Under the pieces are notes generated by a model that ran no database searches, had not been told where the DNA came from, and saw nothing but the letters and a program-made list of their open reading frames with translations. DNA of 64,000 bases from Pseudoalteromonas sp. S16_S37. GTDB taxonomy: Bacteria > Pseudomonadota > Gammaproteobacteria > Enterobacterales > Alteromonadaceae. The translations under genes were made by a program, and so were the position numbers. The DNA lies in NCBI RefSeq assembly GCF_014694405.1, contig NZ_JAAUWV010000011.1, forward strand, positions 26,867 to 90,866. The letters run 5' to 3'. This document shows, piece after piece, positions 1 through 8,214 of this stretch (positions are counted from its first letter, which is position 1; each line of letters starts with the position of its first letter).

Positions 1-1110
1 TTACATTATACCGTAATAGGCGACAGCGGCTCTTCAAGGATAACTGGCAGCACTGATAGTGATATTTATGGTTCATCTTTTGATGGCACTTTATCAATCT
101 CTGTTCCTGATGATATTTCTAATGCTATCAGCGCGTCATTAACGGTTGAGTTTTTACAGACCAACACGTCGCTTGGCGATCCTGAAGCTTTTTACGATTT
201 TAGCGGCGGTTATGAAGATGTTGCTATATTGAGTTATAAAGACAAGGTGTATTTAGAAGAAACCGCACCGGGTGTTAGTGAAGCTCCTTTGGTCGTTGCC
301 AACAGCGAAGTGATAGTCACGCCAGACGCTTGGTTTTACTATCCAAGCAATGGTTCATTTTTTGTTGTGAGCTACGAGGACAGCTACCCTCAACGAGGTG
401 ATTACGACTTTAACGACTTAGTAGTTGGCTATAGAGTAGGGTTTGGGATACGAGATAATCAGGTAATTTCGCTCACCGCAACGGGTTATATGATTGCTCG
501 TGGGGCATCATATACCCATGATTGGTATTTACATATACCGTTTAGCACATCGGTATCTGCAATTGCGACTATCAATATTTACCAACCCGGTTCCTCTGTA
601 CAAATTTCTGGCTATCCTAAGTCAACACGGTTATCCAACGCTGCAGAAATGCTGGTTTTTAAAGATTCAAAAAGCCTAATGTCTATTCCAGGATTTGAAT
701 TTGCCAACACTCTACAGGACGCGCCGATTATACAAGGAAGCAAGTTCACAGTCGTTATGCACTTTGATACGCCCATACCCATGGCGAGTATACCCAATGC
801 CCCTTATGATCCGTATTTATATACCGAAGTAACTGGGCAAGAGATACACCTTCCCGGTAATGGCACTCGGCTTAGTTTCTCGGCTAACAGTGGCAACGTA
901 GACACGCAGTACAAAGACTCGCAAGGTTATCCTTATGCGCTTGTTTTTCCTGAAGACTGGCTCCCTCCAATAGAACACGTAGATTTAGGTGATGCATACG
1001 TTAAGTTTTTATCGTATAGCAGAGGGGATGGCAGTGGCGACACAAGTTGGTATTTAAGCCCGAATGCTGAAAAAACCAAGAATATTGGTCAGGCGTTTTG
1101 GAAATGGTAA
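1..1110 (+). CDS. LruC domain-containing protein, C-terminal part
   Basis: The frame is open from base 1 and no start is visible, so the 5' end lies outside the window; 369 residues can be read. Around visible residues 129-146 is the motif YPQRGDYDFNDLVVGYRV, typical of the LruC domain (acidic, calcium-binding-looking DxDFNDLV core) found in secreted or surface proteins of Leptospira, Bacteroidetes and gammaproteobacteria. The rest is beta-rich with many Gly, Ser, Asn and aromatic residues, as expected of an exported protein; a signal peptide cannot be seen. The substrate is unknown. The next gene starts 24 bp downstream on the same strand, so the two may be co-transcribed. The domain call is firm; the function is not. 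Confidence 0.8.
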   Translation, partial: LHYTVIGDSGSSRITGSTDSDIYGSSFDGTLSISVPDDISNAISASLTVEFLQTNTSLGDPEAFYDFSGGYEDVAILSYKDKVYLEETAPGVSEAPLVVANSEVIVTPDAWFYYPSNGSFFVVSYEDSYPQRGDYDFNDLVVGYRVGFGIRDNQVISLTATGYMIARGASYTHDWYLHIPFSTSVSAIATINIYQPGSSVQISGYPKSTRLSNAAEMLVFKDSKSLMSIPGFEFANTLQDAPIIQGSKFTVVMHFDTPIPMASIPNAPYDPYLYTEVTGQEIHLPGNGTRLSFSANSGNVDTQYKDSQGYPYALVFPEDWLPPIEHVDLGDAYVKFLSYSRGDGSGDTSWYLSPNAEKTKNIGQAFWKW

Positions 1111-1134
1111 CAGTATTGAAAAGCGAGTATTAAT

Positions 1135-2046
1135 TTGAAATACACACCGATTGCTGTTTATGGCTTATTTTTAAGCGCAGCATTTTTTAGCTCGCGGTTG
1201 GGGTATTTGGGCGATCTCATCGCGAGCTTTCGTTATCAATGGTTAATGTTGTCATTATTACCCGCGCTACTTGTCTTTTTTTATCATCGCCACTTAGGAG
1301 CAATGCTTTTTATCACAAGCTTTACTCTTATAGCCGTTCATTTAAACTGGTTCTCAGATTTGACTGTTGCAGCTAAAGGCTCGGCTAAGTTGTCGGTAAG
1401 GCAAATAAATCTAAGTTATTACAATCCTCATATTGTCGAGCAAATGTCGCATCTGGCTTTACAAAATTGGGATGTGTTGATAGTGCAAGAATTTAACGAT
1501 AATAACAAAGCGCTGTTTGAGACAATAAAGCCTAAATTTTATAGATTTGGCTCAGATGATCGTGTTGGTTTTCCTATGGGGCTTGGCGTCATTTCTCGTT
1601 ATCCATTGTTAAGTAGCAAGGTGGTGTACGCCTACACACAACGCGTTGGATACATTGAGTTAGACCTGTTAGTTACTGATAAAATCATTAAATTGTTTGC
1701 AATTCATCCCCCATCTCCGAGAAGTTATAAAGACTGGAAGTTAAGAAACGAATTACTACAGACGATTCATGTGCTAACACAAAAGCTGGATGGTTTTTGG
1801 TTTATAAGTGGCGACTTTAACACAGTACCTTGGTCCGATTATTTTCATTATTCTAGGAAATCTTTATGCTCTAATGCGTTAGCAAATTACCAAACTTGGC
1901 AACATTTGAAGGGCTTCCCTTTGATGTTGACAGGGTTACCCATAGATAACTGTGTTGTAAGTCAAAATATGGCTGTCAGCGGACTAAAAATTGAAGAGTT
2001 TGTTGGTAGTGACCATCACCTACTTAGCTACGACGTTAGCTTTTAG
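1135..2046 (+). CDS. Membrane-anchored endonuclease/exonuclease/phosphatase (EEP) family protein
   Basis: A 303-residue protein with a TTG start. The N-terminal ~80 residues hold about three hydrophobic helices, followed by an EEP fold. Landmarks are the N of RQINLSYYN, the catalytic-type E in VQEFND, SGDFNTVPWSD (the GDFN metal and phosphate motif) and the terminal GSDHHLLSYDV (SDH catalytic His). This layout, membrane helices then EEP, resembles YafD-like proteins. The family hydrolyses phosphodiester or phosphomonoester bonds, and the substrate cannot be told here. Its last 27 bp overlap the 3' end of the convergent response-regulator gene, so the two transcripts must be complementary at their ends. 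Confidence 0.8.
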   Translation: MKYTPIAVYGLFLSAAFFSSRLGYLGDLIASFRYQWLMLSLLPALLVFFYHRHLGAMLFITSFTLIAVHLNWFSDLTVAAKGSAKLSVRQINLSYYNPHIVEQMSHLALQNWDVLIVQEFNDNNKALFETIKPKFYRFGSDDRVGFPMGLGVISRYPLLSSKVVYAYTQRVGYIELDLLVTDKIIKLFAIHPPSPRSYKDWKLRNELLQTIHVLTQKLDGFWFISGDFNTVPWSDYFHYSRKSLCSNALANYQTWQHLKGFPLMLTGLPIDNCVVSQNMAVSGLKIEEFVGSDHHLLSYDVSF

Positions 2047-2430
2047 TTCGTTAAGTTCATTTTTCAAAGCGCAATTTTCCAACAACAGCGCAACGACAGA
2101 TTCTAACTCAAAGTTATCCCATGGTTTAGACACAATGATGTGCGCTATATCATTACGTAGTGCATCTCGACATTCATCAATATCGGTATATCCGCTTATT
2201 AGCATTCTTCCAGAATTAGGGAAGTACGCTGCGAATTCTTTTAGTACTGTAAAACCATCCAAATGTGGCATTTTTATGTCTGATAATATCAGGTCATAAT
2301 GGCAGTGCTCAAAACTCTCAACTGCTTTAAGTGGATCGCTGTACAAAGTTAAGTCGTAGCGTCTGGCAAAAAGTCGATTTAACGCTCTAAGTACTGGCTC
2401 TTCATCATCAACAATAAGTATTTTGTACAT
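2020..2430 (-). CDS. Stand-alone receiver (REC) response regulator
   Basis: 136 residues: a complete receiver domain (residues 1 to ~120) with IVDDEEP acid pocket, phospho-acceptor in LILSDIKMPHLDG and K in VSKPW, then ~15 residues rich in Leu and Asn. There is no DNA-binding or enzymatic output, so it would act by protein contact or as a phosphate shuttle. The gene follows the GT2 gene by 1 bp and is almost certainly co-transcribed with it from the sigma-54 promoter at about 3397-3412. That ties it to the polysaccharide locus. A plausible phosphodonor is the hybrid kinase plus Hpt pair at 22-25 kb, but this is inference. Confidence 0.88.
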   Translation of the reverse strand: MYKILIVDDEEPVLRALNRLFARRYDLTLYSDPLKAVESFEHCHYDLILSDIKMPHLDGFTVLKEFAAYFPNSGRMLISGYTDIDECRDALRNDIAHIIVSKPWDNFELESVVALLLENCALKNELNELKANVVAK

Positions 2431-2431
2431 G

Positions 2432-3361
2432 TTATGTCCTTGCAGTTACAAGTTGTTTTAGGTCGTGTATTAAATGCTTAGCGTTGCGTTTATGTGGATT
2501 TAAACTAAACGCACAAACGGCGTAAAAAAGAGCACTAAACTTTTTGCCTTGTTCACGTTGATACTCACCGTGGCATTCACTCATTCTGGCTGTTGTTTTT
2601 ATCTTGGTTTTTAAACTGACGGGATTTTTAGCGTATACACGCGCAATGATGTCTTGCATTGCTTCAATGCGACGAGTTCTGTTAGCCGTGATTGAATCTG
2701 AACGCATTAAATATCCCATGGCACACCGATAAGTGTATGCAACATTTCCAATAGAAGCGAGATTTAACCAGCAGTCCCAATCGCTTGCGCTTTTAAGTGA
2801 AGGATTAAAGCTGTTTACTCTTTTTATCGCATCGCTGCTAACCATCACTGAAGAAGTGCCAATTACGTTAGCACACAGCAATAAATCTAGCGGGTTTTCT
2901 AGAAGCATATAATCTGTTGAGTCTTTAAGTTGCGACTGATAGAACTCAGGCCAATAGGAAAAACAATCTATTATTGGCTGATATTGCTCAGTCACATGCA
3001 TGTAATTGGTAAAGCTTAAAACACATTCACGGTGAGCCTTCATATAGCTGAGTTGATCTTTTAGTTTGTCGTCAATCCAATAGTCATCGGCGTCCAAAAA
3101 AGCGATGTAGGGCGCACGAGCAAGCCCTATGGCTCGGTTTCTCGCTGCAACTACACCAGATCTATGCTGTTTTATTAAAACGAGATTGGAAAGCGTTTTT
3201 TGTGCAAGTTCTAACCATTCGATACTGCCATCATCAGAGCCGTCATCAACGACGATAATTTCAGTAATAACACCTCGTTGCTTTAAAATGCTGGCAAATG
3301 CAATGGGGAGGTATTGCTTACAGTTAAAATTGGGAATGACCACGCTTACATCATATTTCAT
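2432..3361 (-). CDS. Glycosyltransferase family 2
   Basis: GT-A type transferase, 309 residues from the chosen start. Evidence is DVSVVIPNFNCKQYL at the N-terminus, the EIIVVDDGSDDGS nucleotide-sugar motif and the FLDADDYW DxD-type metal motif. The start at 3361 is chosen over the upstream ATG at 3424 because GGAGAA lies about 8 nt before it and the family begins at this point. It probably adds a sugar to the growing repeat unit on the cytoplasmic face. A tail of ~70 basic residues follows the catalytic domain. It is transcribed away from the main block, from a sigma-54 promoter that shares a palindromic enhancer with the divergent GT4 gene. Confidence 0.88.
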   Translation of the reverse strand: MKYDVSVVIPNFNCKQYLPIAFASILKQRGVITEIIVVDDGSDDGSIEWLELAQKTLSNLVLIKQHRSGVVAARNRAIGLARAPYIAFLDADDYWIDDKLKDQLSYMKAHRECVLSFTNYMHVTEQYQPIIDCFSYWPEFYQSQLKDSTDYMLLENPLDLLLCANVIGTSSVMVSSDAIKRVNSFNPSLKSASDWDCWLNLASIGNVAYTYRCAMGYLMRSDSITANRTRRIEAMQDIIARVYAKNPVSLKTKIKTTARMSECHGEYQREQGKKFSALFYAVCAFSLNPHKRNAKHLIHDLKQLVTART

Positions 3362-3396
3362 AACTAGGTTCTCCAAAAAAGATCTATCACTAGCTA

Positions 3397-3412
3397 CGCA
3401 ATAAAAGCGCCA
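3397..3412 (-). promoter_or_regulatory. Sigma-54 (-24/-12) promoter for the GT2-REC pair
   Basis: On the minus strand the sequence is TGGCGCTTTTATTGCG, with GG-N10-GC spacing and a perfect TTGC at -12. The predicted start lies near 3387, about 26 nt before the GT2 ATG. Its GG is 59 bp from the centre of the palindrome at 3464-3476. Confidence 0.7.
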
Positions 3413-3463
3413 ATCAAAAAACACGGTTTTTAGCCCACTTTGGGGGGATATTTATAATTTGCG

Positions 3464-3476
3464 TTGCAATATGCAA
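3464..3476. promoter_or_regulatory. Palindromic enhancer TTGCA-ATA-TGCAA, shared by two divergent promoters
   Basis: An exact TTGCA-N3-TGCAA palindrome centred on 3470. The GG of a -24/-12 element lies 59 bp away on each side (3411 on the minus strand, 3529 on the plus strand). This is a normal upstream activator position for a sigma-54 enhancer-binding protein on both promoters. The likely binder is the SypG-like regulator encoded at 19518. Confidence 0.7.
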
Positions 3477-3527
3477 ATATTGCGTGCGAATTTGCTAATT
3501 TGAACTGTAAATCAGCGGTATTTGAGC

Positions 3528-3543
3528 AGGTATGATAATTGCC
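3528..3543 (+). promoter_or_regulatory. Sigma-54 promoter for the main biosynthetic operon
   Basis: AGGTATGATAATTGCC has GG-N10-GC spacing with TTGC at -12. The predicted start near 3553 gives a leader of about 23 nt to the ATG at 3576. Its GG is 59 bp from the centre of the palindrome at 3464-3476. Confidence 0.68.
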
Positions 3544-3575
3544 CTTACTAACTAATATCGTTAGGAGTGCATATT

Positions 3576-4727
3576 ATGAAACATATCGCTATTTTGGTTC
3601 CCAGTTTTCCAATCGCGTCTGAAACATTTGTGATAACGGAGATTAATGCGCTGGTATCTACTGGTCACAAAGTTACAGTATTAGCCTTTAATACTCATCG
3701 CTTTACCTCGAATTTAGCTGCAAGCGTTGAAGTATTTTCCATTGCAAAACCAAAGCTAAGTGACTTCCTCAAACCTCACGCGATAAGCACTCGGCTGTTC
3801 AAAGCGCTATGTACTGCGGCAAAATTTAAGTCTATTTCAACGCGCTCATTAATAGGTTATGGCGCTGCTTTAGCAAATCTTATCAAAGAGCTTAAAGTTG
3901 ACCACTTACACTGCCACTTTATGCATGGGCCTTTAGCCTACGGTATTGTAGGCGCGCGGCTTGCTGGCGTTACTGTGTCCTCAATTGGGCACGGTCATGA
4001 TGTGTATGTGAACGGCGCAGACATAAAACAAAAACTCGATGAGTGCGATTTTGTTGTGGCGGTGTGCAAAGATATGAAATCGCAATTTGAACGACTTACA
4101 AATACGCAAACCAAGTTGCTGCACTGCGGTGTAAATTTAAACATATTCTCCCATAAAGTTAAGGCCTTAAACTCAGAGATAAAACTCATTTTTATTGGCC
4201 GCTTGGTGGAAAAAAAGGGCCTGCAGTTTTTGTTTCCCGCCATTAAACGTCTGCAAAGACATGCCTATATATCACTCGATATAGTCGGTGATGGGCCTAT
4301 GTTTGAAGTGCTAGAAACCTTGAGTTACGAGCTTGGGATCAACCGCCAAGTTCGCTTTATTGGTCGAAAATCACCGCAATGGATAGCCGACAATTGCCGT
4401 AAATATACTGCATTAGTGGCGCCATTTTGTGTTGCTAGCAACGGCGATAGAGATACAGGTCCATTAGTATTAAAAGAAGCGATGGCCTGCGGCATCCCAG
4501 TGCTATCAACAAAGCTCATGGGGGTAACAGAAATTGTTACAGACAAAGTGGGCATGCTCTGTGAACCCGGCGATGAAGATGCTCTATTTGAGATGTTGAA
4601 AGCATTTTGCCAACTCAGTCCTTATGTTCGTTATGTTATGGGCATCAATGCAAACAAACTTGTGTCACGCTACTTCAACGCACAGTTGCAAGCTAAAAAG
4701 CTCTCTAGCTGGGTTCAAACACTATAG
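3576..4727 (+). CDS. Glycosyltransferase family 4 (exopolysaccharide)
   Basis: GT-B fold enzyme, 383 residues. The N-terminal acceptor domain starts IAILVPSFPIASETFV, a typical WcaL-like opening. The C-terminal GT4 domain has IFIGRLVEKKGLQFL, and the E-x7-E type motif lies in GPLVLKEAMACGIPVLST. The start is ATG 3576, preceded by TAGGAG at 3562-3567, rather than the GTG at 3567, which lies inside the ribosome-binding site. It is first in an operon running with small gaps or overlaps to 9354. Position matches sypI/J of the syp locus. The sugar and linkage are not predictable. Confidence 0.88.
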   Translation: MKHIAILVPSFPIASETFVITEINALVSTGHKVTVLAFNTHRFTSNLAASVEVFSIAKPKLSDFLKPHAISTRLFKALCTAAKFKSISTRSLIGYGAALANLIKELKVDHLHCHFMHGPLAYGIVGARLAGVTVSSIGHGHDVYVNGADIKQKLDECDFVVAVCKDMKSQFERLTNTQTKLLHCGVNLNIFSHKVKALNSEIKLIFIGRLVEKKGLQFLFPAIKRLQRHAYISLDIVGDGPMFEVLETLSYELGINRQVRFIGRKSPQWIADNCRKYTALVAPFCVASNGDRDTGPLVLKEAMACGIPVLSTKLMGVTEIVTDKVGMLCEPGDEDALFEMLKAFCQLSPYVRYVMGINANKLVSRYFNAQLQAKKLSSWVQTL

Positions 4728-4737
4728 GTGGTGCGTT

Positions 4738-6156
4738 ATGAGTGGCCTAAAGCAAATAGCATATTATGGGATAGCCGTCTTAGTTCTCAAAGGGCTTGGT
4801 TTTTTAATGATGCCAATAGTTACAAGGGTGCTAAGCCAGCAAGAGTATGGTTATTTAAATTTTTTAGTAACGGTGTGCGCAGCGTGTTCACTGCTTCTAA
4901 GCCTTGGCCTACCCGAATTAATTTTTAAACACAAAAGTACTAATAAACAGGAAGTTGCTTCGTTGGTTAGAGACTGTGCTTTGGTGAGTATTACCTGTTG
5001 TTCATTACTCACTTTAGGTACTGTTATGTTCGCAAGCGAGATAGTTGCCATGCTGCCTGCTGAAGTGCAAAAACTAGACTTGTATCTTTTACTCGTCAAT
5101 TTGTATTGCTCGGCAATGTTGGCGATTCCCTATAGCTATTGGCGAGTACAGGGTAATGCAAAAGCCTACTGTGTTATTGCTCTTTTGCATGGCGTTGCGC
5201 AAAGTAGCTTAACGCTGCTGTTTTTATACGGTGGTTTAGGTGTAACGGGGGTTATGTTATCTGGCGCGATTTGCTGCGCGGTCACGATGTTTATAGCCTT
5301 TGCAAAGATACGGTTTGCATTGCTTTTGAGCCTTAAAACTTATCCGCTGGTCATTAAAAAAGCTGATCTGTATTTCCTGTTATCTATTGTGTTCTCAAGT
5401 ATCTGTTTATACGCGTGTAATGGTGCTGAAAACTGGTTTATTGTATCAAGCTCAGATACACAAACGTTGGCTATTTATTTTGTGGCTGCACAGTTTGCCC
5501 TGATGACATCTTTTGCGTTTGAGCCAATAAGAATGTGGTGGTTTGCTAAACGTTTCGAAAAACTTGCCTACGACAAAAAGCAATACGGTTATGAAACTAT
5601 CCGCAGCTTAAATCTAGCTATCCTCATCAGCATGGTCATGCTGATTTTTAGCGAGCAATTAATCGCAATTTTACTTCCTAGTAGTTACTCACAAAGCGCC
5701 ACGTGGGTTACGTTGTTAATCGTTGTTGTGGTTTTGCGCCATCATGCGGACCTTTTGAACATAGGTTGCTATACCCAGCGTAATGCTCAGCTTGTGGTAG
5801 TGATTAACGCGGTATCGGCGTTGATAATGCTGGGTATGATGTCGGTGCTTGTGCCTAAATACTTAATGATGGGTGCTGTATTGTCTTTAGTTATCGTGCA
5901 TGGTCTTAGAGCGTTAGCATTTTATTTCCTAAGCCAAATGCTTGAACCAGTTCCTTATAAACTAACTCATATTCTCGGTGCATGGATATGTATGATTACG
6001 CTGCTTGGTACTGGCTATATAAGTAGCGAATTTATCACTGCCAAACGACTGCTCATTTTGCTGTTGTTTGTGGCACATCTAACTTATCTCTACCGTAACG
6101 ATGTCATGGGTATCGTAAAGCGTGTAGCAATTGCTTGGGAGCATCGCTATGCGTGA
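4738..6156 (+). CDS. Wzx-type oligosaccharide flippase
   Basis: A polytopic membrane protein of 472 residues with about 12-14 hydrophobic segments, in the MATE/MOP polysaccharide exporter family. It opens with GLKQIAYYGIAVLVLKG and VTRVLSQQEYGYLNF, the usual first-helix signature of Wzx/RfbX proteins. It would flip lipid-linked repeat units from the cytoplasm to the periplasm. The start at 4738 sits 10 bp after the preceding stop; the upstream in-frame ATGs lie in the preceding gene. It matches the position of sypK. The stop overlaps the next gene by 8 bp, which suggests translational coupling. Confidence 0.88.
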   Translation: MSGLKQIAYYGIAVLVLKGLGFLMMPIVTRVLSQQEYGYLNFLVTVCAACSLLLSLGLPELIFKHKSTNKQEVASLVRDCALVSITCCSLLTLGTVMFASEIVAMLPAEVQKLDLYLLLVNLYCSAMLAIPYSYWRVQGNAKAYCVIALLHGVAQSSLTLLFLYGGLGVTGVMLSGAICCAVTMFIAFAKIRFALLLSLKTYPLVIKKADLYFLLSIVFSSICLYACNGAENWFIVSSSDTQTLAIYFVAAQFALMTSFAFEPIRMWWFAKRFEKLAYDKKQYGYETIRSLNLAILISMVMLIFSEQLIAILLPSSYSQSATWVTLLIVVVVLRHHADLLNIGCYTQRNAQLVVVINAVSALIMLGMMSVLVPKYLMMGAVLSLVIVHGLRALAFYFLSQMLEPVPYKLTHILGAWICMITLLGTGYISSEFITAKRLLILLLFVAHLTYLYRNDVMGIVKRVAIAWEHRYA

Positions 6157-7513
6157 TTTAATCTATCAAAATCGGCTTTTCCTAAGTGGCTTGGGTATTG
6201 CGCTAATCGTACTTGCGGTATACCAAGGGGCTGGAATATTAGCCGCGTTTGCACTAGTTATTCTGCCATTTGCAGCATTTAGTGCCATTCGTGTCAGTAT
6301 TGCATTTATTATTCTGTTCATTTTGTTTAGTTACTTTCGTTTGCACGAGGCATTCCCAGTGCTGATGCCGTTCAAAATTCCTAAGCTACTCGCGGTCGCT
6401 TCGATATTTGGGATCGTTTGGCACCTGTTTATTTCTTTACGGTTAAAACCACATTGGAATTCTTGCCATGTGCTTTTTGCGGTGCTGTTTTTTTGGCTTA
6501 CCGTGTGTGTATTTATGGCAAGTAATAGGGCCGTTGCGATGGAATATTGGAGCGGTGTGCTTACCAAGGTGTTTATTATGGTATTTGCAATCAGTTGGTG
6601 GATGACCAGTGCTAAGCACTTTAGTGTTGTGCGTATTGGCATCATGCTATCCGGTACCCTGATTGCGCTTGTTGCCATAAACAACAAGGCAAATGGTATT
6701 GGCCTTGTTGAAGGCACACGAGTCACCATATCCCGCGAATTACGATCGCAACTTGGTGATCCTAACGATCTGTCATTAGTGCTGATGTTTCCAGTATCTT
6801 TTCTCGCTGCTGAGCTTTTTGATCAAGGTAATAACAAATGGCGAAGGCTCGCTGCGGCAATCGGCTTAATGCTCGTAATTAGTGGTGTTATTGCTACTCA
6901 AAGTAGGGGAGGTTTACTGGGCATAGCGGCTGTTATGAGCTTTTTTATTTACCAAAGAGTAAAAAATCCCATCATTGTTGGTGCGATAGGCCTTGTTGGT
7001 ATGCTGGCTATGATGCTCTTTGCGGGCATATCAGACAGACAAAGTGGTGGTGCTTCGGAAGAGGGCGTTGATGCATCGGCTATGGGTAGGATCTATGCCT
7101 GGCAAGCTGCAATAAATATGGCTTTGAGTAATCCATTGACGGGTGTCGGAGTTAACAACTTCTTTGTAAATTATTATTTTTACAGCCCTCATTGGGATGG
7201 CAAGAATCATGCAGTTCATAGTACCTGGTTTCAAGTATTGGGCGAAACTGGGTTTGTTGGGCTGTTGGTATTTATCATGTTGATCGTTGGGATCTTTAGA
7301 AGTTTGGCACGAATAGAGCGTCTAAACGCACTTAATAAAGACAATCAACTTATTGTAAATAGTATGGCGTTAAAAGCTGGAATGATTGGTTTTATGGTGT
7401 CTGGCACGTTTTTAACGCAAGCATTCACATGGCCTTTATACATTATTTTATCGCTGACGATCGCATTAGAAAAGCTGTCAGCTGATAAAGCGAAGGGGGA
7501 GTTATGTACATAG
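6149..7513 (+). CDS. O-antigen ligase/polymerase (Wzy/WaaL) family protein
   Basis: 454 residues with about 11 membrane segments. Family landmarks are SRELRSQLGDPNDLSLVLMF, TQSRGGLLGI in a cytoplasmic loop, and the large periplasmic loop with GVGVNNFFVNYY and HAVHSTWFQVLGETGFVGL, whose His and Arg residues are typical of the O-antigen ligase superfamily. Next to a flippase and a Wzz it most likely polymerises repeat units. The ATG at 6149 is chosen because TGGGAG lies 7 nt upstream; it overlaps the wzx stop. It matches sypL by position. Confidence 0.87.
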   Translation: MRDLIYQNRLFLSGLGIALIVLAVYQGAGILAAFALVILPFAAFSAIRVSIAFIILFILFSYFRLHEAFPVLMPFKIPKLLAVASIFGIVWHLFISLRLKPHWNSCHVLFAVLFFWLTVCVFMASNRAVAMEYWSGVLTKVFIMVFAISWWMTSAKHFSVVRIGIMLSGTLIALVAINNKANGIGLVEGTRVTISRELRSQLGDPNDLSLVLMFPVSFLAAELFDQGNNKWRRLAAAIGLMLVISGVIATQSRGGLLGIAAVMSFFIYQRVKNPIIVGAIGLVGMLAMMLFAGISDRQSGGASEEGVDASAMGRIYAWQAAINMALSNPLTGVGVNNFFVNYYFYSPHWDGKNHAVHSTWFQVLGETGFVGLLVFIMLIVGIFRSLARIERLNALNKDNQLIVNSMALKAGMIGFMVSGTFLTQAFTWPLYIILSLTIALEKLSADKAKGELCT

Positions 7514-8211
7514 CAATCAAAAAATGGCTAAAAACCAGCGAGAGTCCTTGGGCCTGTAAATTATTCAAATTTGCAAAACAAATTCGCAATCCGCAATGCA
7601 TTGTTGTTCCAATGTTGCACAGTGGTATTTACAGCTTGCATCGTTTTATAGCCATGTTTATATCCCAAATGCTGCGAGTTTTTTACTTCACCCCAGTATT
7701 TAAAAGCCAAGTAAAAGGGTCAAAAAACAATTTGTGTTTGTACAGTGGAATGCCGCAAATATTAGGTGATTTGACTATTACGTTAGGTGATGATGTGCGG
7801 TTATCAGGTATAAGTACATTTTGTGGGCGCAGCTGTGCAGCAACTCGTCCACAATTGATCATAGGTAATAATGTTGATATTGGCTGGCAAAATGCGTTTT
7901 CAGTAGGCACCAAAATTGTGCTTGAAGACAATGTGCGTTTAGCGGGGAGAATTTTTTTAGCTGGATTTGCAGGTCACCCGATAGATTGCACAGCACGCGC
8001 TCAAGGCTTACCTGATGAAGATTATCAAGCGGATGATATTGTTATTAAGCAAGGGGCATGGCTTGGTACGGGTGTAACTGTATTAGCTGGTGTAACAATC
8101 GGCGAGGGAGCAATCATTGGTGCCGGTGCAGTGGTAACAAAAGATGTACCGCCTTATTGTATCGCCGCAGGCAATCCAGCCAAAGTGGTAAAACGTATGA
8201 GTGAGGAATAA
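7504..8211 (+). CDS. Left-handed beta-helix acyltransferase (hexapeptide repeat)
   Basis: 235 residues. After ~75 N-terminal residues that may lie at the membrane, hexapeptide repeats run to the C-terminus: IIGNNVDIG, VLEDNVRLAGR and the closing GAIIGAGAVVTKDVPPYCIAAGNPAKVVKR. The segment LAGFAGHPID carries the usual catalytic His. It probably O- or N-acetylates the polysaccharide with acetyl-CoA. It overlaps the Wzy gene by 10 bp and is followed 3 bp later by a glycosyltransferase. It matches sypM. Confidence 0.87.
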   Translation: MYIAIKKWLKTSESPWACKLFKFAKQIRNPQCIVVPMLHSGIYSLHRFIAMFISQMLRVFYFTPVFKSQVKGSKNNLCLYSGMPQILGDLTITLGDDVRLSGISTFCGRSCAATRPQLIIGNNVDIGWQNAFSVGTKIVLEDNVRLAGRIFLAGFAGHPIDCTARAQGLPDEDYQADDIVIKQGAWLGTGVTVLAGVTIGEGAIIGAGAVVTKDVPPYCIAAGNPAKVVKRMSEE

Positions 8212-8214
8212 GTT

